Of a stretch of DNA of 64,000 bases, positions 10,867 to 23,230 are shown in pieces. This DNA comes from Plasmopara viticola (Eukaryota > Oomycota > Peronosporomycetes > Peronosporales > Peronosporaceae). The notes below the pieces were generated by a model, which ran no database searches, had not been told where the DNA came from, and saw only the letters and a program-made list of their open reading frames with translations. Every line of letters starts with the position of its first letter. Position 1 is the first letter of the stretch. The translations under genes and the position numbers were made by a program. The DNA is taken from positions 434,001-498,000 of the forward strand of contig MBPM02000007.1 of assembly GCA_001695595.3 (NCBI GenBank), in the 5' to 3' direction.

Positions 10867-13140
10867 GAAGAAAGGAAATCCGACTGCTGATCGAGGCGTA
10901 GACTCTATCAGTTGGACACTTGTTGATAATCATTTGCTATTCTCTGCGAGCAATAACATTTTAGTTGCAATAGCATGCTGATCAATACGGATTGTGTGGT
11001 AGTTGCTATTTTATCAAAAGGGTTCTCGAATTATAAAGCACGTATTCATGACGTATTTTTCAGGTGTCCTTGTAAATTTAATAAATAATCTGCAACTTTT
11101 GTCACGTGCAAACGACACTTTTCGATTCTGTCGTTACGACCATAAGTTATTAAGATAAGCAAGACAGTACGCGGTGCTTGTTTTCTTAGCCAAGTTTCTG
11201 CTTGCCCTCGGAGCAAGGATTGTCAAGGTTGACACAGATACTGATATGGGTTAATACTAAGCAACCTGTACATTGTACTAAGCATGCCCAATCTTCTTTC
11301 AACCGTAGTACTTGGCATATTCTTGGAATCAGTTTGTTTTCAACGAACTGGATGCAAGACCAATATCACCCACAAATAATCCAAGTAGGCTTAGGTGTGA
11401 CAAGACTGAATCTTTTTTGTGCACTTCGCTCGTATATTAAGTTGCTCATAGAACATAACCATATAAAACAGGTGTAAATCATCAAGCACAAATAGATATG
11501 CAGAAGATGAACGATTTGCAAAAAAAAAAGATCTCAAGATCGGCTACTTCTAAATTGACAAAATAAGCGTAAAACGACGCAAAATATCCTGACGTTTTTT
11601 GACCAATTAAAATTTTGAAAAGTACATCTAATAATCGTTGTGACAACCAAGATTTAAGCTACCGGAATGTCAAGCTAGGACTCAGCTATCTCTAGCGCGG
11701 AATACTGGTAGCTGTACGACACATTTTGGAAAAGCTCATCGTCATGTGCCTTCTTCGGTTATTAAGGCATTAAATCCACCAATCTGTTACACACCCATTT
11801 AGGTAGGGCTGTCATGCTTTTATGCGTGATTACTCGTCCACTTAAGCGACCTATCTCCGGCTAGATTATTCGAATATCGGATCATTTGCCTCTCCGTTCA
11901 AGGTCGAGCGACTAATTACTTTAGTCACAGCTTTCACCATAGCTAGAATTTTAGTGCTTTTCCTCTATTGCGGGTTTGACGACGCCAAAGCTGGGTGAGA
12001 TGTATGAGCGAAAAAGGTCCAGAAAAAAGTGCGCGTCTGGCACTAACGAGTCTCTTTGCGCGCGCGACGACGGTGGTGAGCTTAGAAGTTTGAAGTGACT
12101 GTAGTGCGGACAGCGATTAAATCATAGCCAGACAATCGCACAAATATACGCAATGAACGGCAAACGGTCAGAATGACGACGAGAAGCGGGCTCAACCCTA
12201 TGGCAAGTCTTATAGATCCTCACTCACTTGGCTTGTTTTAAGTACATGTAGGGCTACCAATATGCTCAGATAGCCGATTTTTTTCGGCCCAAACATCCGC
12301 TTGTTGAAGCATCATGTATCCCCGAGAGTCTGAGGCCAGATTTAAGTATTTGAGCCCACTTTTTGAGATTTCTACACCGAAGGGATAAGCAAATTTGATC
12401 AGCCCATTAAGATACATTCAGTTTTTGAGATTAGCGCCTGCTTTATAACATTTATTGCTGCTCCTCAAGCGTAAACGGGTAGTTTTTTCTTCCTTTAGGT
12501 TCAATAAATACCGATTTGACCAAGGCATGGACCTAACAAGCTTATAAGAGCTCTACGTAGACATTTGGTGATCAAAATAAAAATAACATTATTACTTCGA
12601 TGGAACAGGTTAAGACCGAACCGGTAACGGAAGTCTATTCAACTCGTTGAGGCAAAGAGCTTCGTTAGCAGGTGATCCAACTTATACGATACAATTGGTG
12701 CGATAAATGAATGCATGAAGGTCCAGATAGCTGAGATTGAGTAGCTTTTGTGTTCACTACGTAAATATCGAACGAAGAGAAGAAAATGAGCATTATCGCG
12801 ACGTTGGTAGTGTTGTCACCAAGACATATAATAGCAATAACTTGATCTTCGTATGGACGGCCATTTGTGGCACTAGGCGTGAAATGGACTGTCAACGGCA
12901 ACCATGACGCGTGCATAAAAAGCAGTATATGAACATGAAAGGCGATTTTTCGATTACCCTACTAGTTCAAGTGCGTATAAGTACAGTATTTGGTAAAATT
13001 AAGAGTAGACGATTCATAGCACATTTCAACAATACGTTCATTTTATCTTTAAGATCAGGTCATAAAGTACTAATCCTCTATGCGACTTCAAAACACATTT
13101 GTCGAGAAATGTTTATAATGGTATAGCGATTAATTTCATG
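10867..13140. other. Gene-poor AT-rich region
   Basis: No open frame with coding character is visible. The stretch near 11825-12010 shows weak similarity to 16345-16630 (shared ACGACGCCAA...GTGAGAT and CAAGGTCGAGCGAC-like blocks), so it may be a further degraded copy of a dispersed repeat. No terminal repeats or transposase domain were recognised. Confidence 0.4.
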
Positions 13141-16100
13141 AACGGTACAACGTACTAATCATGCTTGTCAAATGAGCAATGCGCGCGAAATGGACCGATG
13201 TTGGTCGCATCGAGGTGGGTCCTAAACTAATTGATCGATTAGTTGGCCATTAAAAGTTGTATCTGTTGTGTTTGAATGCGTACAGCATCTCTTATAGATT
13301 AGTGTTGGCTTTCAGCCGATTTGTCTCAGTGCTTCATTGCATTGAATGAACAAATTGGTCTTAGAAAGCTCATGCATCCTCCTGTCCCCATTCTTTATCT
13401 AAAACTAACAGAGCTTTTTAAATTATTGGGTTTGGCTTTGCATCATGCAAGATCCAGGTAAGCTTAATTTTTGCTGCGTTTCATTTTTCTAGCCCATGCA
13501 TTCTCCATCGCTCTAGATCTACGTTCTTTTTTTTCATTGAGTAGATTGTAGACTACATCGCCGACAAATCTTTGGAATTTGAGCACCTAGTTGAAGCAAG
13601 CCCGCACAAATCTAAAATAACAGCAATATTGTGCTCATTGCATGAGCTTAAAAAACATTGATACCGACGTTCATGCGCAATCATAGCGCGTGACGATTGA
13701 TGTCGACACTCCTGTCTACAAAGTATGCTCAGCCCCACACCTGATCGAACATACTGACATTGAGGAAAATCTACTGTTATGAGCCTAGGCTTCGTTAGCA
13801 GAAAAAACTACAAGCATTTTTACTAGCTAACGTTGTAACAATGTTCTGCCTTTTTCTTCCACCCGAATTCTACATACGTGGGTACATCAGTTACGCAAGC
13901 TCTGTTTGTACAAGGTGACTCACATGCTCAAAAAGCTCTTCGCCGACCAAAATGATTTGAATATTCTGTCAAAATTTTACAATGTCGTTTTTAATGAATG
14001 CCTTGGTATTGTCTTCATTCATACATGTGTCGGGCTCTGGTATCATGCGTGAATGCGCTTGTATGTCAAGAAGCGCAGCTACCTTCTCCATATCAAATCT
14101 ACACTATTAATAAACCTCACTAAATTCTAACAATGTGCGATATCCGCTCGATGATCAAAAGACCTAAGTATGATAATTTATAGATGAGCGTCAAATGCTT
14201 TTTTTTAATTTTTGTATGCTTAATTTGCGTTAAGGTGTTCTGCGCTATCACTAATCATATATAAATGCTCTATTTGGCAATTTTGAGGAGATGACCCTAA
14301 TAAAAGATTTGCAATGCGTTTATTCGCTTTACTACCAAATTTAAACGTGCTTCAAGCTCCATGTGGCTCCAAAACGTATATGTCGGGGAAACGCCTATTA
14401 CAAGTGAACAGCACAACGTACTGATCACGCTTGTCAGACCAACAAAGTCTGCAAAAATCTGATTTCGGTCGCATCTAAGTAGATCATAGACTAGCTTGAC
14501 CAATTTGTTGGCCATAATTTTATGTTTGTGGTGTATTTAAATGTGTAAAGCAATCTCTTATAGAGTAAGAGCCAGCTCTCGGCCAATATATGCTAGTGAT
14601 TTGTGCGTATCCCCCTCCGTTCCCATTTTATACTGCCGAAATCTATAGAGCTAACCAAAGTTTTAAGACGTCTGCTTTTTTCGTCATGAAAGATACAGCT
14701 TGTCTTATAACGCGCTGCATTGTACGCTTGTTGATCCATGCATTCTGCATCGCTTCATACCGACGTTCTTTAATAAAACCAGCAGATTTCCCAATTCTTT
14801 GAGATCGGAGCAACACGTCTAGTTGCAGCAGCCAGCGAAGGTCAACAGTGCTAGCATGTTGGCTAATCCTGCTAGCTGACTTACTCTTCTGCCAATTCTT
14901 CTAACACGGATCAGTTTGTATGAGACAGCCCACCTGCTTTCGGAGGTCATCGCAGATGACTTTTTTGTTTGTTTGGTGCTTTTGTCCTCATCTTGGTAGG
15001 ATGACGTACTATTGCATTTGCTTGAGCAATAGTCTGGCTTTGCATCCAATCGATGTCTTAACACAGACACGCAAAAAGCTTTCAGCCCCACCACCACCAA
15101 TGCGCGGTAGCGCTTTCATTAAGACTTTCGTATGTCAGAAGCGCAGCTAGCACATCCCTTTTGGGTCTCATTCGCAGATGGATTCACCAGATTTTGACTT
15201 CATAAAGTATTTACTCAATGATAACAACCTTGAGCAGGATACATCTGGACGAACTAACAGCGGTAATCTCGCTATCTTTAGATGAGTAACTAACGTCAGG
15301 TCGTAATACGCCAACACATATTAAGTCTGAGCGCTTTATCGGGCAAACTTGATAGACTGATTCTAAGTAATTATCCGTGAAAAGTCTATTTGCAACTAAC
15401 ATTGCCACTTATGCGAATCTAACGTACGTAAATACAAGAAAGATAATATTTGCGAGCAGTTCAATGCTCTGTTTCAACTGTCAAGCAAGAAAAGAGCGCA
15501 AAAATGATTGATTTTGGTCACATCCAAGTGGGGATTAAATTAGCTTGGTGGATTTGCTGACCCAATAAATGTTTGTTTCTGGTGGATTAAAATCCATGAA
15601 TCAATCATTAAGTGACTCATGCAGATTGGAAGCGAGGCTTTATAATTCTAGTGATGTTTACACACGATGAAGACAGTCGAATTTAAAAAAGTATTTCGCT
15701 TGCGTAGTGCTTTATCAACACAATCAATCGACTTCATAAATTTCCAGTATTTCGCTCTGTGTATTTTATGCTGTCAAGTTTAACGAAGCTCATTTTGTGC
15801 GCTCAAAGTTTTGAAAAGCCTGTTATCGGATAAAGTAGGCTAAAGCGGATCTTGTATCTTGTGCATCATTGCGCTCCCTGGCCCATATTTTCTGTATCTC
15901 GTAAACCTCATAGTATTTCTGGTCAACTGGGTACATCGATCTATTGACAAATATTACAAAATTGAAGCGGAGTACCTAGCCGGCGCAGGTCAACAAAAGT
16001 AGCTTGCTGGTTAAGCTTGTTGCGCATGAGCTTTTATAGACAAGGTGTTGAATTCTGAGCGCGGTCCGTAGCACGTAATAATTGCTGGTTGCACTCGATT

Positions 16101-16550
16101 GCTTCCACTATAACGCTAAGTGCCACAAACCACCAATTATACACATATTCAGCAAATACTGATACTGCATACCTCAGACGTGATGTCAAAAAGCTGTGTC
16201 CGTTTGCAAGATCACTGCTTATGTCGGAGTTATGCTCTGTGGCTTCTTCATATTTTATTCAACATCATAATCTGAGAATCGTAGCTGCTTAAGACCTGTT
16301 GCCTTGCCCAACAACCACTTCTTCTTACACAAATTGGTTTGTATATCACCTGCTTTCAAAGTTGATCGACAATTATTTCTTACTATCGTCTTAAGTAAAC
16401 ACCGTGATATCGCCTCCGCTTGATTAATGGTTCGGCTCTTGTACCCGTATCAATGCACATGTGTTTGAGGTTCGCGCTGTAACACCCTTCCATTTTTCAA
16501 CTCTCAATTAAACTTCTCAATTGGGCCTAGGTCTTAGTTGTACCCTTTAA
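13141..16550. repeat. Three diverged tandem copies of a ~1.1-1.25 kb noncoding unit
   Basis: The same ordered landmarks recur three times. ACAACGTACTRATCAYGCTTGTC is at 13148 and 14412. The TTTTGGTCACATCCAAGTGG-type block is near 13200, 14465 and 15512. CCATGCATTCTSCATCGCT is at 13495 and 14741. A block resembling TTGAGCACCTAGTTGAAGC is near 13577, 14800 and 15970. GTATGTCARAAGCGCAGCTA is near 14060 and 15130. Offsets run from about 1,050 to 1,265 nt, so the copies carry many indels. Approximate copies are 13141-14395, 14400-15470 and 15475-16550. No long open frame survives in any copy. Boundaries were read by eye. Confidence 0.55.
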
Positions 16551-19500
16551 TACTCTTTGACTGGGTGTAAGCCATACTTGTCATCCGGCCTCTTACGACG
16601 CCAAGTGAGATCCATAGGTAAAGTTAAATTCGGCGCTAGAAGCACGCGCGTAGCTGCCACAAGTTCGCACTAGAACGATGGATCTTTTCGGGCCATTTTC
16701 TGCTTATGCATGTCACGAAAGAAGTAGCTCTTAGCGAGTCTTCGCTGCGCGCGAGGCAGGTGAGCAGAGTGCTCGGTGCAACGGCCTTCAATACCGAGGT
16801 TTACTCATCCAAATAGTCCTTCTCATCCTCACCAAAACCTGCGTCACTGCCCAGTGTTAGACGAGTCACAAAGCTTATCACCCACTATGTTGGTGCTCGC
16901 CCCACCCGTAATATGCAATAAAGGTTTTTGTCTCAACTTCGACTTTATTATTTAAGGTTCTCAGTATTGATGACCTCATTTTAAAGGTCATCCTTGACCA
17001 GCTTTTGCCACTGGAGGTTGCTAAAGCCTTCCCTGTCTTCAAAAAGAACTTTTTTGTATGGCTTGAAATTCTAACGAATGGATAAACTCTTTTGCTGCTC
17101 ATAACATTTTTGACATAGATCGCGCTAACTTGAATCTTCTTCACGCTGAATGTCGGTAGAGGTTTTTTGCCAGAGAGCCCGCGGCGCCCCTTTGTACTTT
17201 AATCGCTAAAGTGGAGGTGTCTGCAGACAATTAGACACGAAAAATTGATGAGCGCGCTCTGTGGCGGAGAGACAGAGTCTTCCACAACCTCTGCTGCTCG
17301 AGCGGCTTTTTGGCGCGTACTTCACGTTTGGCAAGCCGCTCACGGTGTAGATGCCGATTTCGTGGTTAGAGCAGCATCCTTAGCTGTAAGTGGGCTTAAT
17401 TGTACCTTGCCCGAAGGAGGCCTGCAGAAACATCCTCGACAAACATCGAGCGAGTCTTTACTAGCTTAAAATTGACGCGAGCAATAGACTGCATGATTTA
17501 TTTTGTTCCAGTCCTACCCCTTATTCTTAAAACACACCAAAATTTGCTACCGCAATTTGTGACGACATGCATCATTACGGATACCGGTAGGAGTGTCGAT
17601 GAGATGTTTGTGTTTAGCAAAGACCCCATTTCGTATAGACCCCTGTTAACCAAATTCTAGCTTTGGTCACAAAAGCTTAAGTTTAAGTAGCGACCCGCTA
17701 CATCCTTTCCTCTTAGGTCTTAGTTACATATAATAGGAGAGAGTTAAATATAACTTCAAATTCAAATTGACTTTTACACAAAATTTAGTCCGATCTTGTC
17801 AATCACGAAAGAGGAAGTGAAGAAGGGATTAGTCGTCCAGGTAATTTGACGACAATCGAACCGACTACAGAAAAGACTACCTTAGTTTCTCCAAACCAAA
17901 GACGGTTGATGCTTCAGGTGCTGTGCCTAAATAAAGACTGCGACTGCGCCTTGGGCGGCTAGTTAGGAATAGTCCACCCATCAAAGAGATACCAAGGCTA
18001 GAAGAGTTCTAAACGAGCGTCCCACTCCATTATGAAGTTAGAAGTCGTGGGTTTATAGATCTCTCACGCAGGGCTATTCCACTTTGGGGCCATGAAAATG
18101 ATGAGAATTACTGAAGACGCTCTACGGATCGCAAGTTTGGCTACTCGATCGCTATGGCTTCGAAAAGGCTATTATAAATGGCAACCGTGTCAAAATAAGC
18201 TTGTCGCTAAGAAGGAGCCCAGAAACGTTAGAGTCTTAATAGTAGAAACCACCTTTTAACGCCTTCGGGTAAGATTAACAGCTGAAGGTGCTGTAAGGGT
18301 TCATTTACCACCAGCTGGCATAACGATAAAAAGGACGAAAGCAATACGCAACAGAAACTCTCACCAGCTTCTTTACTTTGCAACTTGCCCTCAGCTATTA
18401 AAATCTGTCCCGTATGACCCATCATCTATGCAGAAACTTTAGACCTACGCGACAGAAATGCTTATGGCGATTGCTAGGTGTAACAACTGTCTTAGAAAGC
18501 CCATGTTAATGATGTCAACTGTATTGGGTACCACGAAGGAGAGGGTGAAGCCAGAAACAGCATCATTCATTGCGTCTTACGGCTGAAGTGGTGACCAAAG
18601 GTTGATGATTACGTGAATTAACTTGCAAAGCGGGAGGAAGCAATGCAGTGAACGATGGATAAGCTTTGCGACTCTCAATCCGTTCTAAGAACTTATAATC
18701 GGCATCTTTGGGTCTGCGCGGTAAAGGTGCGTCCAAAAAGGCCAGTACACGGCCTTGCACCTCGCCTGTTAGAGAGAGCTTTTTCTGCGCGGCCAGTTTA
18801 TTGCGCTTAAAACTGCTTAAAAATCGTCTCTGGTGGTTTAATCACGGTTGCTTTGAAAGGTCTCAGCGTCCTTAAGAAACGAGGAGATCTCTTCCTTCAA
18901 CCACGCTCTCTACTGTCGGATCAATTGTCGCGTGTCTCAGCGTGAGGTGGCTGAGCTATGTCAGAACTTGCTTATTTTTTTGTCAAGTGGCCACAGACCT
19001 GGGTGGCTGTTTAAAGCACACAGCCTTGTGGGCACTCAACATTTGTGTTGTGTTCAATGCGGCGACGAAAATGGACGCTATCAACCACCAAATGGCCACT
19101 CGCACTCGTCTTACCAACAAATTTGATCGCAGGGACACGGTTTAAAGAAAAGTAAAGGGTACCCCGAAAGTTATACGAGACTCAGAGCCTTTTGAAGCGT
19201 AATTTTTATAAAGGTGGTCCACGAATAAGGTCAAGGGTACTATGTCATCTCGGAAAGATCGATAGTGTGTACCGAGTCAAGCATTTCCAAGATAGGGGAA
19301 GGTAGCATTTATGTATTAATTTTGATGTAGAAATTGAAGTTGTGTTTAATCGAGGTCTGACATTAAGTTTCAGAATTAACTCAGACACAATTTTTTTTCA
19401 CCTTTCCTTTAAAGTACTTGTTCAGTATCCATCATTAAGGTTTTGAGAGTACCTTTTTTATTAAACAATGAAGATAATAATTAAAATTTTCAGACAATCA

Positions 19501-19650
19501 TATTTTCTATATGGTGTTTAATTATGTAATTACTGAATCCAGTAGCGGGGATTATATTGCTACCTCCCTTAAGCAGATGTTCAAATATCTTCTTTCATGT
19601 ATTTCATACTCTCTTTCGTATATCTTGGGCGGACGCGATCGAATTTTTTG
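16551..19650. other. Gene-poor region, probably degraded mobile DNA
   Basis: Short open frames occur on both strands (for example minus 16878-17144 and minus 18563-18760) but none carries a recognisable domain, and they are interrupted by stops within 100 codons. A GC-richer patch near 17160-17380 stands out from the AT-rich surroundings. This region lies downstream, in element orientation, of the minus-strand integrase relic and may include the 3' part of that retroelement. Confidence 0.35.
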
Positions 19651-20250
19651 ATCTGCCGATCACGTTCAACCGACTTTTTGCAGAGTAGATAACTTATTTC
19701 ACACTAGAACTGTACTCAGATCAAAAACCTGAAAGGAAAAGCGTTTTCAAGCATCTCCTCGTCTTATCTTGAATTTATCCGTGCTAGAGGAACTCTAGGC
19801 TTTCTTATTCTCTTCATCAGGAAGGATGTAAGGTCGGTTGATGTGTGACGTGCAGATTTGCCTGCTCGGCCCATGATGTGCTGTATAACACACAGACTGT
19901 GCAGTGCCCTGCAGTGCATAAATGTTTTTATCATCTGTCTGCGGATGGTCTGCTGTGGGCATCAGCACGTTAGGTCTCAATAGCTAAAGCAGCCCTTGCT
20001 TACAGCGCCTTAATAGCCAATTTGACACTATCGTGTCCGGGAGGCCATAGTGTGCAAATACCGCATCCATAAAGAGCCTCGCTATGTTCTCCTTTGTTGA
20101 ACTAATCAGAACATAGTAATGCCAACATCAACCAAGTGTGTGTTTGCAGTAGAGAAGATTGATGTCCCTGGCTGCTTTGTAAAAGTTATAGACCGGCGAA
20201 AGTAAAAGCCATCCTGATTACATTTTTCCAAGAGGTTTTGAGGAAGTATT
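19650..20250 (-). mobile_element. Ty3/gypsy retrotransposon relic, integrase core
   Basis: Translating the minus strand gives two recognisable integrase blocks in the correct order. The first is ARLFMDAVFAHYGLPDTIVS (about 20100-20040), which matches the segment before the second catalytic Asp of the DDE core. The second is TADHPQTD (about 19955-19930), the conserved HPQTDGQTE block. Between them the frame is broken by stops and shifts, and the catalytic region is lost, so the element is dead. The rest of the polyprotein was not recognised; reverse transcriptase would be expected at higher coordinates. No flanking LTR pair was identified. Confidence 0.6.
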
Positions 20251-21904
20251 TCACCTTACCAAATTTTCAAGGAAAATGCTGGCTTTGTAGGTCTTGAAAA
20301 GCTTGTGTCGGATCTTAAAAGATGACATTGAGTGGTTCTGAAAAAAGTTAGTATCATATCCGTTGATGGCATTAAATAAAGTATTTAGCAACTGGCTTTG
20401 CTGGGCTAGGCATAGCCATAAAGTGTCGGCTTCGACGCTTCCAGCAGTGCGATCGGATACGCATTTATGCTAATGAGAACGGTCATGAGCAAATCACCTT
20501 GTTTTAGTTGAGGTGGTTGGATGCTTCCGGGCAAAACTACTTTTTTGAGAAAAATATATTCTGAAGTACGCGTTAGTGAACTTCAAAACGTATCTACTGA
20601 TGCCTTAGCTCTTTAGTTACTTCGAGCCACGCATTTTCGAGGCCGGTGAGTACTTGTCTTGAAGAATGGCAAAGTGATTTTTCTATCTTGCGAAATGTAG
20701 CTTGTGAGCTGAATATAAACCTTAAAAGCTCAAAATGTTTGCAGGCATGCTTTCGCGCAGTCTCAACAGAATTGAAAGCTTTGTTGACGAATAAATTGGT
20801 CAGGCATACAAAACGGATGCAAATATATAGTCCTTAGTGCGATTTTTACCGCAAGTGATGATTGCAAAACCAAGCCGTTAGCTCTGACTATCTGCTTCGC
20901 TATACATTAGATCTGGCAGATCCATCATGAGCCGTTTAAGTGACAGAAACCCGAAGCTCGGTTTACTTATGATGCGGTAAATAGCGGTCGTTTGGGCCGA
21001 TGAGATGCTTATTATGTTCTTAAAGCGAGTTGGTGGCCCCAGGGTGGCAAACGATGTGGGGCTCTGAAAATGTGCCAGAACAATCTGCATATACCGGCAG
21101 ATTGCTAAATCTTTATATGCCCTGACGTGAGCCCTGGCTTGCTGAAATTGTATGGCAACACTGGCATTCTTGTGTTCTTTTCTTAGCTCTAAAAGTCGTG
21201 ATAAGCGTCTACGTTTCATATCGCACTTTAGGTAGATAGAATACCCTTTGGCACCTCAGTAATGCCTAGCGGTATAATACCGGTAGAGTACTTAGAAGCC
21301 ATTATTAATTTGAGGCTACTTTTGAAGGGAGCCAGCATTTTAAAGCCAAAATTTGGCTTTACGCAACGACTCGTTAGTGGACAGTACTCACCTCTCACAA
21401 GGATGTAACAGGCCGTTCCAACAAACCGACCCTTGAGTAAAAAAGCTAGCTTCCTGTAAAGATAAGTCTCAGGCACCCTACTAAAACCAAAAGGGAAAAG
21501 GTCTTTTCGAAAGACCAGACGTTGAAAGCTCCCTTTATGCCTCTATCACACAGCACCCCGTTACAGATGACGTGTCAGCCAGATCAGCTAATATGTTGAA
21601 AAAAGCTGTTACTACACTGACTAGTGTATCATGTACTAGTCGGTCATGTTAGTAAAGTTCTATAACGCAAGCAGTTACATTGCGCTGGTTTCTGACACAC
21701 ATTGTTTCTGCATGATTTGCTTGTCTAGTATAGCGATAAGTGAACGGCAATTTGCTAGGTCAAAATGGTTTCGCGACAAGCTAACGACTGTTGTAAATAT
21801 CTATCCCGGTAGCAGAAATGATCACTTTAACTTCACGAATAACTGCACTGCAAATACAAATAAGTAAAATGCACCCTAAAACGTCGTGTCAAATCCTCGA
21901 AACT
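20251..21904. other. Probable upstream part of the decayed retroelement
   Basis: Two minus-strand open frames, 20878-21219 (113 aa, basic, glutamine/alanine-rich) and 21228-21476 (82 aa), lie on the same strand as the integrase relic and could be remnants of its gag-pol region. I recognise no protease, reverse transcriptase or RNase H motif in them. No independent gene is supported. Confidence 0.3.
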
Positions 21905-23230
21905 CTAAGCAACCCTGGCGAGCTCCCACTGCTGCCACAAATCGTTCGTGCTACCCTTCTTGCTCGCTGGCGGGGACGATGCCATGGCCACGCCCGTGAG
22001 CTCAAGCTCATCGTCGCCCGAATACACGCTACCGACAGCGCTCGTGGCCAAACGCCTGTTCCCCGCAGGCCCATCGCACTGCAAATCCTCAAGTGACAAT
22101 GCGTCACTCACCATAGAACTCCCGTCGTTCCTGCTGGCCGTCTCGTTGCGTTTTCGAGCGCTCGTGTCGTCTAATAGCTCGTTTTCTTTCAGCATCGATT
22201 GAGTCGCCAGTCGCGGCTCGCTGCGATATTTGACGAGCTTCTGTTGAAACGCATTGGCTTCCTCTTGTTCGCGAATCTGGCGCATTTTCTTTTCATCAAT
22301 CGACGCTTGCAATGGTCTCGACGAAAACTTGCCATTTTGGGTCTTTTGCTCCATATTCTGTTGCGACAACTTTTTCACCTTGGACTGCTTCTCTGGCAAG
22401 TAATCGTTAAATGCGTCATACGGATCCACGTCCTGCTGACGTCGTCGCTCCTTCGAGACTTGAGACGTTGTCCTCGGCTGCTGGGACGCCGATCTCGTAA
22501 ACGACGGTCGATCTTTCGCAGACCGCTGCCCTCGACATGGTGGAGGAGGCGCTCCACTCAAAGTCGAGTTACTACTCGGTGGGTCTCCGCTACTGTGCGG
22601 AACATACATGCTCTGTGTCATGTCGGGATTCACCGACGAGCTGGACTTCATCCAGCTATTAGTTCGCGAGAGCTTCTGAACTCGTGAACTGGACAGATTC
22701 TGCTCCGCAAACGCTTGGACTGCCATCGACTGTCGGATCGTATTCATGTCTACGTCAGCAGACAGACCGTCGCCCTCTAGCACAAAGGTACGCACGACTT
22801 CAAAGGCGTACCCTCCACAAGTGGGACACTTGGGCGTCTTTGAAAAGGCCCACGACGCCAAAAGATTAATGAACGAGCGCAAAGCCTTGACACGGTAATT
22901 GACGACGGGCGGCGCTCGGGACGCAAAGAGATGCTTCTTGGGAAACGCAAAGCGCTGGATCGAGTGCAGATAGTTGCGACAGCCTGGACACTTGTCCGTC
23001 GTTGACGATAGAAACTTGACCAACTTGTCACGTAGCTCTAGAAACTCCGAGTATCGGTGGCTCACCTCCCACGTCTGACCACTTGAGGTAAAGCGCCCTG
23101 CGATACGGTAGTACGTTACACCGTGATGCGTTGCGGCCGATAGCAACCAGAGCCGCAAGTCGCGACCGTTGGGATGTTCTTGATTCAAGACCGACATGCT
23201 CATGCGCGTAAGTGGAAGGCTCTCTCTCAT
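21905..23230 (-). CDS. PX (phox-homology) domain protein
   Basis: Single-exon gene of 441 aa; the first ATG is at 23230, with downstream in-frame ATGs at about residues 10 and 12 as alternatives. Residues about 30-165 form a PX domain: YYRIAGRF for the early strands, HRYSEFLELRDKL as the family's R-[YF]-S-x-F signature with the phosphoinositide-binding Arg, FPKKHLF for the proline-containing loop, and VNYRVKALRSFINLLA for the later helices. PX domains bind membrane phosphoinositides, so endosomal or vesicle-surface work is likely. Two CxxC pairs (CPGC and CPTC) are embedded in or just after the domain, which ordinary PX domains lack. The C-terminal 270 residues are polar, with Pro/Ser/Gln-rich and charged coiled segments, and no second domain was recognised. 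It could be a sorting nexin-like or regulatory adaptor. Confidence 0.8.
   Translation of the reverse strand: MRESLPLTRMSMSVLNQEHPNGRDLRLWLLSAATHHGVTYYRIAGRFTSSGQTWEVSHRYSEFLELRDKLVKFLSSTTDKCPGCRNYLHSIQRFAFPKKHLFASRAPPVVNYRVKALRSFINLLASWAFSKTPKCPTCGGYAFEVVRTFVLEGDGLSADVDMNTIRQSMAVQAFAEQNLSSSRVQKLSRTNSWMKSSSSVNPDMTQSMYVPHSSGDPPSSNSTLSGAPPPPCRGQRSAKDRPSFTRSASQQPRTTSQVSKERRRQQDVDPYDAFNDYLPEKQSKVKKLSQQNMEQKTQNGKFSSRPLQASIDEKKMRQIREQEEANAFQQKLVKYRSEPRLATQSMLKENELLDDTSARKRNETASRNDGSSMVSDALSLEDLQCDGPAGNRRLATSAVGSVYSGDDELELTGVAMASSPPASKKGSTNDLWQQWELARVA

Noticed and set aside
22199..22687. Plus-strand 162-aa frame opposite the PX gene
   Set aside because: Antisense shadow with biased composition caused by the PX gene's codons.
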